A stretch of 64,000 nt of DNA. Source: Enterococcus_D entomosocium. Lineage in GTDB: Bacteria > Bacillota > Bacilli > Lactobacillales > Enterococcaceae. The notes under the pieces are model-generated. The model was given only the letters and a program-made list of their open reading frames with translations. It did no database searches and was not told the origin of the DNA. Location: NCBI RefSeq assembly GCF_030441895.1, contig NZ_JARJAS010000001.1. One strand, written 5' to 3'. The first letter of the stretch is position 1; the number at the start of each line of letters is the position of its first letter. Shown here piece by piece: positions 16,883 through 25,929 of the stretch. The translations under genes and the position numbers were made by a program.

Positions 16883-18415
16883 ATGGAGATTAATAAAGCT
16901 GGAAAAGAAATACCTCAGGAATTTATCAAACAGTACGGCAGTTATGCAGGGGAATTTGAACGGATTTGTCCTTACCAGGAAGCAAGTCGGAAAATAAACC
17001 CCGTTCGTCCTAGAGAATCAAAAAAAGTAGCGACAATTCGTGCAGCAATTGAAAAGACTGGACTAAAGGATGGTATGACTATCTCCTTCCATCATCATTT
17101 TCGTGAAGGCGATTATGTGATGAACATGGTGTTGAAAGAAATTGCTGACATGGGCTTTAAGAATATTTCGATTGCGCCTAGTTCAATTGCAAATATACAT
17201 GAGCCGATCATTGACTATATTAAAAGCGGGGTTATTACTAATATTACATCTAGTGGCTTGCGTGACAAAGTCGGTGCGGCAATCTCAGCTGGTATAATGC
17301 AAAACCCAGTCATTATTCGTTCCCATGGCGGAAGAGCGCGCGCAATTACTTCTGGAGACATCCATATTGATGTTGCATTTCTAGGCGTCCCTAGCTCAGA
17401 TGAATACGGAAATGCCAATGGAACAGTTGGGAAGGCGACATGTGGCTCATTGGGATATGCGATGATGGATGCCAAATATGCAAATCAAGTAGTTTTGGTA
17501 ACGGATACATTGGTGCCGTTTCCCAACACCCCCATAAGTATTCCACAGACAGATGTTGATTACGTGGTGGAAGTAGCAGAAATTGGCGATCCGAAAGGAA
17601 TTGCTAAGGGTGCTACTCGCTTCACAACGAATCCTAAAGAATTACTGATCGCTGAATATGCGGCAAAAGTGATTACGCACTCCCCGTATTATAAAGAAGG
17701 ATTTTCTTTCCAAACAGGAACAGGAGGCGCATCTCTAGCCGTATCGAGATTCTTAAAGGATGCCATGATAAAAGATGGTATTACAGCTGACTTTGCTCTT
17801 GGAGGGATCACGAATGCAATGGTGGAATTGTTAGAGGAAGGGCTTGTCAAAAAAGTGATTGATGTTCAAGACTTTGATTATCCTTCAACCATTTCCTTAG
17901 GAGCGAATGAGCACCATTATGAAATTGACGCAAACATGTACGCATCTCCCTCGAGTAAAGGCGCATTTGTAAACCAGCTCGATACAGCAATCTTGTCTGC
18001 TCTTGAAATTGATACGGCGTTTAATGTCAATGTGATGACGGGGTCAGATGGGGTTATCCGAGGAGCTTCTGGCGGTCATTGCGATACAAGTGCAGGCTGC
18101 AAGATGAGCTTAATAATTGCTCCACTGGTTCGCGGTCGAATCCCGACAATTGTTGATCAAGTTAATACGGTGATTACCCCAGGAACGAGTGTAGACGTGG
18201 TAGTGACAGAAATTGGCATCGCGATTCATCCAGATAGACAGGATTTGATTGAAGCTTTTGCTAAATTAGACATACCACAATACACAATCAAGGAGCTAAA
18301 AGACATCGCTTATGGAATTGTTGGCGATCCCGAGCCTATTCAATACGGGGAGAAGGTCGTCGCTTTAATTGAATACCGAGATGGAAGCATCATAGATGTT
18401 GTGAAAAATGTTTAG
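16883..18415 (+). CDS. citF: Citrate lyase alpha subunit (citrate:acetyl-ACP transferase)
   Basis: 510 residues, typical length. CoA-transferase-like protein with SFHHHFREGDYVMN, GVPSSDEYGNANG, GGASLAVSRFLKDAM and GASGGHCDTSAGC. It exchanges acetate for citrate on the ACP arm. Overlaps citX by 8 bases. Confidence 0.95.
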   Translation: MEINKAGKEIPQEFIKQYGSYAGEFERICPYQEASRKINPVRPRESKKVATIRAAIEKTGLKDGMTISFHHHFREGDYVMNMVLKEIADMGFKNISIAPSSIANIHEPIIDYIKSGVITNITSSGLRDKVGAAISAGIMQNPVIIRSHGGRARAITSGDIHIDVAFLGVPSSDEYGNANGTVGKATCGSLGYAMMDAKYANQVVLVTDTLVPFPNTPISIPQTDVDYVVEVAEIGDPKGIAKGATRFTTNPKELLIAEYAAKVITHSPYYKEGFSFQTGTGGASLAVSRFLKDAMIKDGITADFALGGITNAMVELLEEGLVKKVIDVQDFDYPSTISLGANEHHYEIDANMYASPSSKGAFVNQLDTAILSALEIDTAFNVNVMTGSDGVIRGASGGHCDTSAGCKMSLIIAPLVRGRIPTIVDQVNTVITPGTSVDVVVTEIGIAIHPDRQDLIEAFAKLDIPQYTIKELKDIAYGIVGDPEPIQYGEKVVALIEYRDGSIIDVVKNV

Positions 18416-18947
18416 TGATTTTTTTGATGGACCGAAAGTCTCCTTAGAGGAACTTTTGTCTGCTCGAGAGAAAAGAGCGACTAAACAACGAAATTTACTA
18501 GAAAACGAAAAATATCCGTTGTTGTCTGTAACTATGAATATTCCGGGACCAGTGAAAAATACAGATGCTCTGTCTCTTATTTTTGAGTATTTCCTGAAGC
18601 TGCTTGAAAGAGAACTTTTACCATTTGTTGTGTCAAAAGAAGTCTATTCTCAAAAAAGAACTGGGAGCGAATACTATGCTCTGGTTGATTTGGATGCGAA
18701 GATGCTGAAAAAAAAAATGGTGCAGTTAGAAGAGATAACGTTGTTAGGTCGCCTGTTTGACCTTGATGTCATTGTTTTAAAAACAAATCAACCAGTTAGT
18801 ATCAGTAGGAAAGAAATAGATCATACAGCTAGAAGCTGCTTTGTTTGTCAAGAGGAAGCCAAAGTTTGTGGACGCAGTAAAAAGCATTCTTTGAATGAGT
18901 TACAAACAAAGATCTATCAAATAGTCCAAGAAGCATCAAGAACCTGA
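18408..18947 (+). CDS. citX: Apo-citrate lyase phosphoribosyl-dephospho-CoA transferase
   Basis: 179 residues. Attaches the prosthetic group to CitD. Family features: MNIPGPVKNTDALSLIFEYF, the GSEYYALVDLDAKMLKKKM stretch, LGRLFDLDVI and RSCFVCQEEAKVCGRSKKH near the end. Start ATG lies within the end of citF. Confidence 0.9.
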   Translation: MFSDFFDGPKVSLEELLSAREKRATKQRNLLENEKYPLLSVTMNIPGPVKNTDALSLIFEYFLKLLERELLPFVVSKEVYSQKRTGSEYYALVDLDAKMLKKKMVQLEEITLLGRLFDLDVIVLKTNQPVSISRKEIDHTARSCFVCQEEAKVCGRSKKHSLNELQTKIYQIVQEASRT

Positions 18948-19118
18948 ATCTATTGATAGTTGAAAAGCCAGCTAACAGTAAACAAATTCCTTACTCGAAA
19001 GACTTCCTTTCAAAAAAATCATAAATAAATTTGGAAATTATTGTCCTTTTGAGTATTGGATTTGTTTATATGCAGTAACTGCTTTTAAAAGTATAAATCG
19101 ATGAGTGGGGTGAGGTTC

Positions 19119-20132
19119 ATGCAGGAGAAAAAATTTATTTCAAAATATGATTCCTGTAATCGCGAAAAAGTTCGTAATTTTTTAGAAAACTATGAGCTTT
19201 ATTTTGACGAAGCGATAGAGTTTACAATAGCATACTTTGCGGATGGAGAAATAATCGCTACCGGATCGTATGATGATCAAGTAATCAAATGTTTGTGTGT
19301 AGCAGATGAATATCGTGGCTATGGATTGACAAGTGCGATTGTATCAGAGTTGATAGCTGAACAATATTCTAACGGTATTACACATCTTTTTGTATACACG
19401 ACACCTAAAAATCGCTCTGTCTTTGATGCTTTTCACTTTCATGAAATAATTGAGATCCCGAATAAAGTTTTAGTTATGGAAAACAAGAAAGATGGTTTGA
19501 AAAAATATATTACTAGGTTGAAAAAAAATAGTATTAAGGGTCAAAAAGCTGCGGCATTAGTAATGAATTGTAATCCTTTTACCAATGGGCATCGTTTTCT
19601 TATTGAGAAGGCTGCCAAAGAAAACGAGCACGTCTACTTATTTATAGTGATGGAAAATCGTTCAGAATTTTCTGCTGAACAAAGAGTAGAGCTGGTAAAA
19701 ACGGGGACGCAAGACTTAGAGAATGTTTCTGTTTGCGAAGGAAAAGATTATATTATTTCGAAAGCAACCTTTCCTACCTATTTCTTTAAAAAGCAAGAAG
19801 ATGTAGTAGCCATTCATGCGGAACTAGATGCTACGATTTTTGCAAAACTAATTGCGCCAAGACTAAACATAACTCGTCGTTATGTTGGTGAGGAACCGCT
19901 GTGCCTAGTAACGAATCAGTACAACCAAGTGTTGGCAAACATTTTGCCTCAGTTTGGAATAGAGGTGAAAGTAATTCCAAGATTGAAGGAAGCTGATGAG
20001 CCAATCAGCGCCTCGAAGGTGAGAAGTTTATTAGCCCAAAAAGACTACGATGGCGTAACAAGATTAGTTCCCAAACATAGTGTTGATCAGCTGATTGACT
20101 TTTGGAAGCAGAATCAATCCTCAAATGTTTAG
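19119..20132 (+). CDS. citC: [Citrate (pro-3S)-lyase] ligase
   Basis: 337 residues from the ATG at 19119; an in-frame ATG at 19101 has no ribosome site, whereas GGGGTGAGG precedes 19119 closely. Acetylates the CitD thiol to activate citrate lyase. N-terminal GNAT-like part (about 10-125, ADEYRGYGLTSAIVSELI) and C-terminal nucleotidyltransferase with MNCNPFTNGHRFLIEKA, the HIGH-type ATP site. ISASKVRSLL near the end is also typical. A gap of about 170 bases before the gene may hold an extra promoter. Confidence 0.92.
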   Translation: MQEKKFISKYDSCNREKVRNFLENYELYFDEAIEFTIAYFADGEIIATGSYDDQVIKCLCVADEYRGYGLTSAIVSELIAEQYSNGITHLFVYTTPKNRSVFDAFHFHEIIEIPNKVLVMENKKDGLKKYITRLKKNSIKGQKAAALVMNCNPFTNGHRFLIEKAAKENEHVYLFIVMENRSEFSAEQRVELVKTGTQDLENVSVCEGKDYIISKATFPTYFFKKQEDVVAIHAELDATIFAKLIAPRLNITRRYVGEEPLCLVTNQYNQVLANILPQFGIEVKVIPRLKEADEPISASKVRSLLAQKDYDGVTRLVPKHSVDQLIDFWKQNQSSNV

Positions 20133-20199
20133 TGTATAGTCCCAATTGTCAATCATACATAGGACTTTGCAGAATGCATTCAATTGAGGAGGAAGCTAT

Positions 20200-20943
20200 A
20201 TGTTAGTAAATAAATATCTAAGTTTACAAATGCAACTATTGGTAGAAAGTCTACGTAATGAAATAAGAGAAAAAACAGATAAACCTTTGAATCTAATCAT
20301 CTATGATGGAATTCGTACTGCTATAATCCATGGTAAGTTATCTAAAGGTGAAAGAATAAACGAAAAATACCTTTCGAAAGTACTAAATATTAGTCGGACG
20401 CCGATTCGAACCGCATTAAAGAAGTTGTTTGAAGACGGGATATTGAGTTATCAGTCTCAAATTGGCTATACAGTGAAACAAGTGTCTGTGAAAGATGTTT
20501 TAGAAGTATATCAAATCAGACAAGCACTTGAAACGATAATTTTTACAACAGCAGCACAAAATATGACAAAAAAAGACTTTGATAAGTTAGATAAATTGTT
20601 GATAAAAACTGAAAATAAAGAGAAAAATGGCGACTCTCGTGAGGTCATGCATTTATTTATAGAATTTCATCATTTCATTTTAGCGCACTGCCGCTTGTAT
20701 CGAGTAGAGGAGGTTTATAAGCAAGTCGAAGAATATATGGACTGTTTTCGTGATTTTTCTTTAAATTCACCCTTAAGAAGAAAACAGGCTGTGATTGAAC
20801 ACCGTCTACTATATTTTGCTATGTTGACAAAAGATGATACGGTGATCGAAAGTACGATTTGTGATCATTTAAATTTTTCGAAAATATTTATTTGTGAAAA
20901 AATCGAAGAAGAGAATGCCAATCAAAAAAACGAAGAAAAATAA
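20200..20943 (+). CDS. citO: GntR family citrate regulator, CitO-like
   Basis: 247 residues, GAGGAGGAAG before the ATG. Winged helix at about 30-95 (IHGKLSKGERINEKYLSKVL, ISRTPIRTALKKLFEDGIL) and an FCD-type helical effector domain (about 100-240) with VYQIRQALETIIF and FIEFHHFILAHC. The subfamily, position and company match CitO, which activates citrate genes on binding citrate in Enterococcus faecalis. Here it is at the 3' end of the cluster and same-strand, not divergent. Confidence 0.85.
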   Translation: MLVNKYLSLQMQLLVESLRNEIREKTDKPLNLIIYDGIRTAIIHGKLSKGERINEKYLSKVLNISRTPIRTALKKLFEDGILSYQSQIGYTVKQVSVKDVLEVYQIRQALETIIFTTAAQNMTKKDFDKLDKLLIKTENKEKNGDSREVMHLFIEFHHFILAHCRLYRVEEVYKQVEEYMDCFRDFSLNSPLRRKQAVIEHRLLYFAMLTKDDTVIESTICDHLNFSKIFICEKIEEENANQKNEEK

Positions 20944-21056
20944 CTATAATTAAGCTATGAAAAGATAGTCTAATTAATGTAATCGCTAACAATACACTGG
21001 ATACTGTGAAGTCAATGATACTAGCTGGCAAATGAGGGGAGCTTGAATAATCAAGG

Positions 21057-22343
21057 ATGAAATTTATTGGTCATGAAATAGATATTGAAACATTGATGTA
21101 TTCGATTTTCATTGTATATAGTATTATTTTGCTTGCTTTTGGTATTATGCTTGAAGGAGTTTTAGGAATTTATCAAGGAATGCATCAAATTATTCAGTCC
21201 CCTAGTCAGCTATTAACTGACTACATTGTCGTAGCCAACCTAGGTAGTGTATTTTTTAATAGTGGTTTAATGACATTGATTAGTACGTTGATTGCAGTAA
21301 AAAAGAAAATACCTGGAACGGGTTTGATGATAGCAGCTCTTTTTTCTGTCTCAGGCTTTTCATTCTTTGGGAAAAACTTGTACAATTCGATCCCTATTTT
21401 TATAGGTGTTTTGCTATATGCTAAACTTGTTAAAGAATCAGAACGAGACTATATTATAACAGGTTATTTTGGGAGTTCGTTATCTCCAGTAGTCAGTTAC
21501 ATGACTTTTGGATTAGGTCTAGGCTTTCTAAAAGGAATGATTCTTGGTATGAGCGTCGGATTATTCATTGGTTTGATTTTACCCAGATTAGCTAAGCATT
21601 GTAAAAAATTCCATAAAGGATACTCATTGTATAATGTTGGGTTCACATCAGGTTTTCTAGCGATGATTTTAACAAATCTATTACGTCTATCTGGATGGGA
21701 AATAGAAGATACCTATCTTGTTTCTTCAATACATTCGAGGGAACTTTTTCTCTTCTTATTTTGCGTGTTTTTAGGTTTGTTTCTCATTGGCTGGTATGTT
21801 AACGAAGCGAGTATTGCTGGAATGAAAAGGATCTTCCAATCTACTGGAAGGGAAGAAGCTGATTTTTCTATAAGTGCAGGGTTGGGTGCCACATTTATGA
21901 ATATGGCAATTTTTGGTGGTGGACTAATAATGTATGTTTATTTTATGGGCGGTGTATTTTCAGGACCAATAGTGGGTGCTGTTTTAACTGCTACAGGATT
22001 TGCGGCTTACGGGAATCATCTGGGAAACAGTTTGCCGATTCTGATTGGGGTAGTACTTGCTTCACTCCTAGCCCCAATCCATATGCCTGATCAAACTGTG
22101 GTATTAATGGCAGCGATCTTCGGCACGACTTTAGCACCTATAAGTGGAAAATTTGGTTTTGTTCCAGGGATTTTAGCTGGTTTTATCCATCTGTCTTTAG
22201 TGACGAATGTTACGTACCTTCATGCCGGCCTGAATTTGTACAATAATGGCTTTGCGGGTGGTTTTGTGGCAGCTTTTCTTGTTCCGCTATTACAGGAGTC
22301 AATATTTACACGATTTTCCAGAGAGCGTGTTGAAAACATCTAA
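21057..22343 (+). CDS. DUF1576 family integral membrane protein
   Basis: 428 residues with about ten hydrophobic segments in two similar halves. FSFFGKNLYNSIPIFIGVLLYAKL in the first half resembles FAAYGNHLGNSLPILIGVVLAS in the second, so the protein looks like an internal duplication, as in transporters. It also has SLYNVGFTSGFLA against NLYNNGFAGGFVA. The ribosome site is weak (GAGGGGAG 15 bases away). It follows citO and ends at a strong terminator, so it may be under citrate control. Function is unknown; a second transporter for citrate or its products is possible. Confidence 0.75.
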   Translation: MKFIGHEIDIETLMYSIFIVYSIILLAFGIMLEGVLGIYQGMHQIIQSPSQLLTDYIVVANLGSVFFNSGLMTLISTLIAVKKKIPGTGLMIAALFSVSGFSFFGKNLYNSIPIFIGVLLYAKLVKESERDYIITGYFGSSLSPVVSYMTFGLGLGFLKGMILGMSVGLFIGLILPRLAKHCKKFHKGYSLYNVGFTSGFLAMILTNLLRLSGWEIEDTYLVSSIHSRELFLFLFCVFLGLFLIGWYVNEASIAGMKRIFQSTGREEADFSISAGLGATFMNMAIFGGGLIMYVYFMGGVFSGPIVGAVLTATGFAAYGNHLGNSLPILIGVVLASLLAPIHMPDQTVVLMAAIFGTTLAPISGKFGFVPGILAGFIHLSLVTNVTYLHAGLNLYNNGFAGGFVAAFLVPLLQESIFTRFSRERVENI

Positions 22344-22400
22344 AATTTGAAGATTATCCTGTTTTCAAAAGAATGAATGGAGGCAATGTCGATGCATCTT

Positions 22401-22458
22401 TATAATAAAAATCTCCTGTAATGATCGACTTTCGTCATTACAGGAGATTTTTATTATA
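22401..22458. terminator. Bidirectional terminator with perfect 24-bp stem
   Basis: Bases 22401-22424 are the exact reverse complement of 22435-22458, with a 10-base loop. The ends are A- and T-rich, so it can end transcription from both the cit side and the hamB side. It marks the end of the citrate cluster. Confidence 0.85.
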
Positions 22459-22724
22459 TCAGTTTATGTTATAGTCTCAATATCAAAAATATAAGAAAAA
22501 ATAGTAATTGAATTCATTGTTTTATATGAAAAAGGTGATTGAAAGTTCCATTATGATGATTTGCAGATATTTTCCATTCGCAATAAGTTAGCTTTTTATT
22601 CTCACTTTGTAATGAGAGATGTTAATTTAATCATGAGCTGTTGTTAGTATAGAATCTAATAGATCTCCTTTTTCCTAATTGTAGTAGATGAGTAATGGTT
22701 ATACATCAAACACGTATTTTTTAG
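22459..22724. other. AT-rich gene-free flank of the defence island
   Basis: No plausible open frame. It contains TTTTATTCTCACT at 22594-22606, which matches 12 of 13 bases of the guaA 3' end at 28707-28719 in the same orientation, a possible worn attachment-site copy. Nothing else is recognised. Confidence 0.5.
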
Positions 22725-24776
22725 CTATATGTCTTCAATTATTTTTTTTCCAAAAGGCGATAGTTCCTCAAATACTGCTTCTTGTTGTAATTTTTTTAAT
22801 TTATGTTCGGTTCCTTCAATCGTTTCGAAATTTGTAATCTGATTACGCACTTTTAAAATATCTTCTTTAGGGAACCCTAAATCAGTTAATATTCGTTCAT
22901 AGCCATCACTGGAAGTTGAGTAGTTTTTAATCATGTTGATACTCTGAATAAAAGCACGATTATCAATTGGATTAAATAACTTTTTACTGTCAAATAATTC
23001 ATAGATAGCTACTATTTTTATTAGTTTAAATTTAATGAATTCGTCAATTTTGAATAGTGTATCTATAAAAATATTAATATCATTAGCTGTACATGTAGGG
23101 AATGTAGTTGTGAATTTTGTAATCACACTTTTCATGCCGTTACGCGAAATTAGAAGGAGGTACACAGGATCAATAGGAATGTACGGGCTATTATTCATTT
23201 CAGAAGTTGCGAACGAATACTCAGATATCTTCAAATATCGGAGATAGTTATTCTCTTCGTTCAACAATTTATATTTAATGTCATGGATAACTTCCCATTC
23301 TCTAGACTCTAAAGTCAAACTATCGTAGTTATCAATAAAACGTTGAAGTATCTTAAATTCAATACCGGCTTCAATTATATCTGAATATTGAATATTATAT
23401 TTATGTGAAAGTATTTGAGTTAAATCTGAAATGTTTTTATCTATTTCTGTATTAGCTTGCTTATCTAAATATAAACTTTCGTCTTCTTTATCCTTAGTAA
23501 GTATATCTTCATCTTCATAAAGTATGTTTAATTCAATCCATTTATTAGGATTATATAATTCCCAAGTCTCTTTTTTTGTTATATAAACTTTTCCAGGTTG
23601 TGGATTCTCTATATTTAATCTACCAACTCGACCAATTAAATTATTAAGTTCAAAAACTCCTCGAGGTTGATCATAAACTACCAAGCTATTGGTTGGTGTA
23701 TTTACACCTTCAATCAAAGTACTTGTGCAGAGTATTGTATGAATACTACCATGCGCATATTCATTTTCAATATATTTTCTTAAAAAGGTAGGCGTCTTCC
23801 CATGATGAATTCCAATTCCTTTTTTCAAACAGCTAACATAGTACCAACTGGGATGAACATTTTCTGATATCCAATCAACTATTTTTTTATCAAATTCTAC
23901 GACAGGCAAGTCAGGAGGTGTTTTTCTTAAAAATTTAACAATATTGTCAGGAGAATCAAAATAAATAAATCTTTTATCTTCAGGATTTCCATAATAACTT
24001 TCAAAATTTTCATCAAACTCTACCTCATTGTAGACTAAGTTGAGATTAGTAATGAATTTTTGTATTTTCATTTTTGATCTGGAGAAACTTACATTTTTTA
24101 TAAAAGGTCCTAATAGTAGTACTTTTTTAGATCGTTCAATTAGGTACTTGTATATGTAATTCATTTTAATAAGTCGAGAATTATTTTTATTAGTTTTTTT
24201 ATCTGCATTCAACTTATAAATTTCATCATAAATCAAAAAATCAATATATCGTTCGTCTAAATATTTTTGAAATAACTGAGCGCTTATTCTTTCAGGAACA
24301 ACAATAATAATTTTTTTAGTATATTGATAATATTGCTCTAACTCTGAATCAGATGTTATAAGAATGAAGGTATCTTTAAAATATAAAAAACATTTTCTTC
24401 TTAGTTCATTCATTAAAGCTATTGTAGGAACAACAAATATAATGTTATTTAGCATATCTTTATTTCTGGCAATGTGTTCTAGAGCAATAAATGTTTTTCC
24501 GAAACTTGTAGGAGCACTTACAAATAAATTTTCTTTTGAGAGTATATTTAGACACGTTTCTTGTTCCTTAGTAAGGATTATTCTTTCATCCAACAAAGAT
24601 AGTCGGATTGCTTTTCCAAATCTATCAAAAAAACTATAGTCTTTAGAATATATATCCAAATCAGTAAAACTCAAGAATGCATTATTCACGTTTTTTTTAT
24701 TGTATATGTCATAGAGTAGTTCATTTCTGATATCTCGAATTGAACTATTTAAATACAACAAGTCATCACTGGACAT
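22725..24776 (-). CDS. hamB: Hachiman-like defence helicase HamB
   Basis: 683 residues. Superfamily 2 helicase. Walker A is SAPTSFGKT (K94). Motif II is IYDEIYKL (184-187, DEIY in place of DExH). CTSTLIEGVNTPTNSLVVYD (350-369) and LIGRVGRLN (380-388) are motifs V-VI in the style of Ski2/HamB helicases, and GIGIHHGKTP (320-329) precedes them. The C-terminal ~290 residues are helical and unassigned. Its ATG lies within the stop region of hamA (11-base overlap), so the pair is coupled. In Hachiman systems HamB senses damaged or unusual DNA and releases HamA nuclease. Somewhat shorter than some known HamB proteins. The gene is far more AT-rich than its chromosomal neighbours, consistent with transfer. 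Confidence 0.82.
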   Translation of the reverse strand: MSSDDLLYLNSSIRDIRNELLYDIYNKKNVNNAFLSFTDLDIYSKDYSFFDRFGKAIRLSLLDERIILTKEQETCLNILSKENLFVSAPTSFGKTFIALEHIARNKDMLNNIIFVVPTIALMNELRRKCFLYFKDTFILITSDSELEQYYQYTKKIIIVVPERISAQLFQKYLDERYIDFLIYDEIYKLNADKKTNKNNSRLIKMNYIYKYLIERSKKVLLLGPFIKNVSFSRSKMKIQKFITNLNLVYNEVEFDENFESYYGNPEDKRFIYFDSPDNIVKFLRKTPPDLPVVEFDKKIVDWISENVHPSWYYVSCLKKGIGIHHGKTPTFLRKYIENEYAHGSIHTILCTSTLIEGVNTPTNSLVVYDQPRGVFELNNLIGRVGRLNIENPQPGKVYITKKETWELYNPNKWIELNILYEDEDILTKDKEDESLYLDKQANTEIDKNISDLTQILSHKYNIQYSDIIEAGIEFKILQRFIDNYDSLTLESREWEVIHDIKYKLLNEENNYLRYLKISEYSFATSEMNNSPYIPIDPVYLLLISRNGMKSVITKFTTTFPTCTANDINIFIDTLFKIDEFIKFKLIKIVAIYELFDSKKLFNPIDNRAFIQSINMIKNYSTSSDGYERILTDLGFPKEDILKVRNQITNFETIEGTEHKLKKLQQEAVFEELSPFGKKIIEDI

Positions 24777-25929
24777 AATATTGGTTTCCTCTCAATATAG
24801 ATTGTTTTTTGAAGCTTTCAAGAAATTCGGATTTACTTAAAATTGGTAACACAAATATAATAACTTCAAAACTTTTTTTCAGTTCTATTAAACCATTGTT
24901 TTTTTTAAGACATTTCAGAACGTCTTCTTCTTTGAATATATTATCACAAATTAAAAAAAGCACTAATTTTTCATTAACATCATCGGTAATTTCAATAATT
25001 TCATCATTACTTTTAGTTTTAATATTTCTGAAAAGCTCTGTTTTGTGATCAATATTCTCTTGTGTTACTTCATTATGTTCTTTAAGGGAATCTACCGCTT
25101 TATTTATTGCTTTGGTCAGATTTGTATAAAACTTTGCTTCTAGATAAAAAATTTCCTTTTTTGATGGCACATAAATAGTACCGTCATTTCCATAAGCAGG
25201 CATTTTAGGATTGCTTTTTAATACTAATTTTGGATATAAGTATTTTACAGAATTGTTATCACTTATATAGTTACTAACTAAGTGATGCATAAGAAATTCG
25301 CCAATATCTCCGTGTAAGACGGATAAATCGGTATCCAATTCGTGCTTACTAATAAATCCGATAGATTGCAATGCGCTATAATATTTTTTTTTCAATAGTC
25401 GCTCTTCATACTTATGAATAGATGGATTGTAAGAAGATGCAATGTCTAAAACAATAGTTTGGTCAAATAGAATATCATTTAGTTTTTGAAAAAGAGTAAC
25501 TTTGCTACTTATAATTTCTTCCCAGCAAAAATATCTCAATTTTATTTTGTTTAAAAGTTCACCAATGTTTTTACTTATAAAATGATCGTTACATGTAAGG
25601 GTATTTTCTTTATAATATATATGTTTCTCATAAGTATTAGTTTTTACAAGTCCTAAGTCATATAATATAATACTTTGAATTTCCTCATTTACTTTACTAA
25701 AAAAAAATTCAGAGGATGCATTTTTTGAAATTTTTCCGACACTATAATGAACTTGCTTATTGGAAGAACTATAACATACTATAAAAAATAAGTGTTCTTG
25801 AAATTTACTATATTTTTTATGAAAGTTTTTAACTTCGGCTAGTTGTTTATGCTCAAAAATTGGATGAGGATGAGTATCAAAATAATTAAATACTCTCTGG
25901 TTAGTCGTATAATGGAGTAAGACTTGCAA
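24766..25929 (-). CDS. hamA: Hachiman-like defence nuclease HamA (DUF1837)
   Basis: 387 residues from a TTG at 25929; GGGAGGT lies 6 bases upstream, which argues against the in-frame GTG at 25944 that is itself part of that site. The C-terminal half is a DUF1837/PD-(D/E)XK-type nuclease: HGDIGEFLMHHLV (E211), NPKMPAYGNDGTIYV (D249) and FYLEAKFYTNLTKAI (E264, K266). The N-terminal ~190 residues are not part of the conserved domain and I do not recognise them; many HamA proteins are shorter. It precedes and overlaps hamB. The likely role is non-specific DNA cleavage after HamB activation, causing abortive defence. Confidence 0.82.
   Translation of the reverse strand: MQVLLHYTTNQRVFNYFDTHPHPIFEHKQLAEVKNFHKKYSKFQEHLFFIVCYSSSNKQVHYSVGKISKNASSEFFFSKVNEEIQSIILYDLGLVKTNTYEKHIYYKENTLTCNDHFISKNIGELLNKIKLRYFCWEEIISSKVTLFQKLNDILFDQTIVLDIASSYNPSIHKYEERLLKKKYYSALQSIGFISKHELDTDLSVLHGDIGEFLMHHLVSNYISDNNSVKYLYPKLVLKSNPKMPAYGNDGTIYVPSKKEIFYLEAKFYTNLTKAINKAVDSLKEHNEVTQENIDHKTELFRNIKTKSNDEIIEITDDVNEKLVLFLICDNIFKEEDVLKCLKKNNGLIELKKSFEVIIFVLPILSKSEFLESFKKQSILRGNQYYVQ

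Noticed and set aside
24766..25929. Reading the two-gene unit as a restriction-modification or plain helicase-nuclease system
   Set aside because: No methyltransferase is present, and the nuclease motif order matches DUF1837/HamA with its usual coupled helicase.
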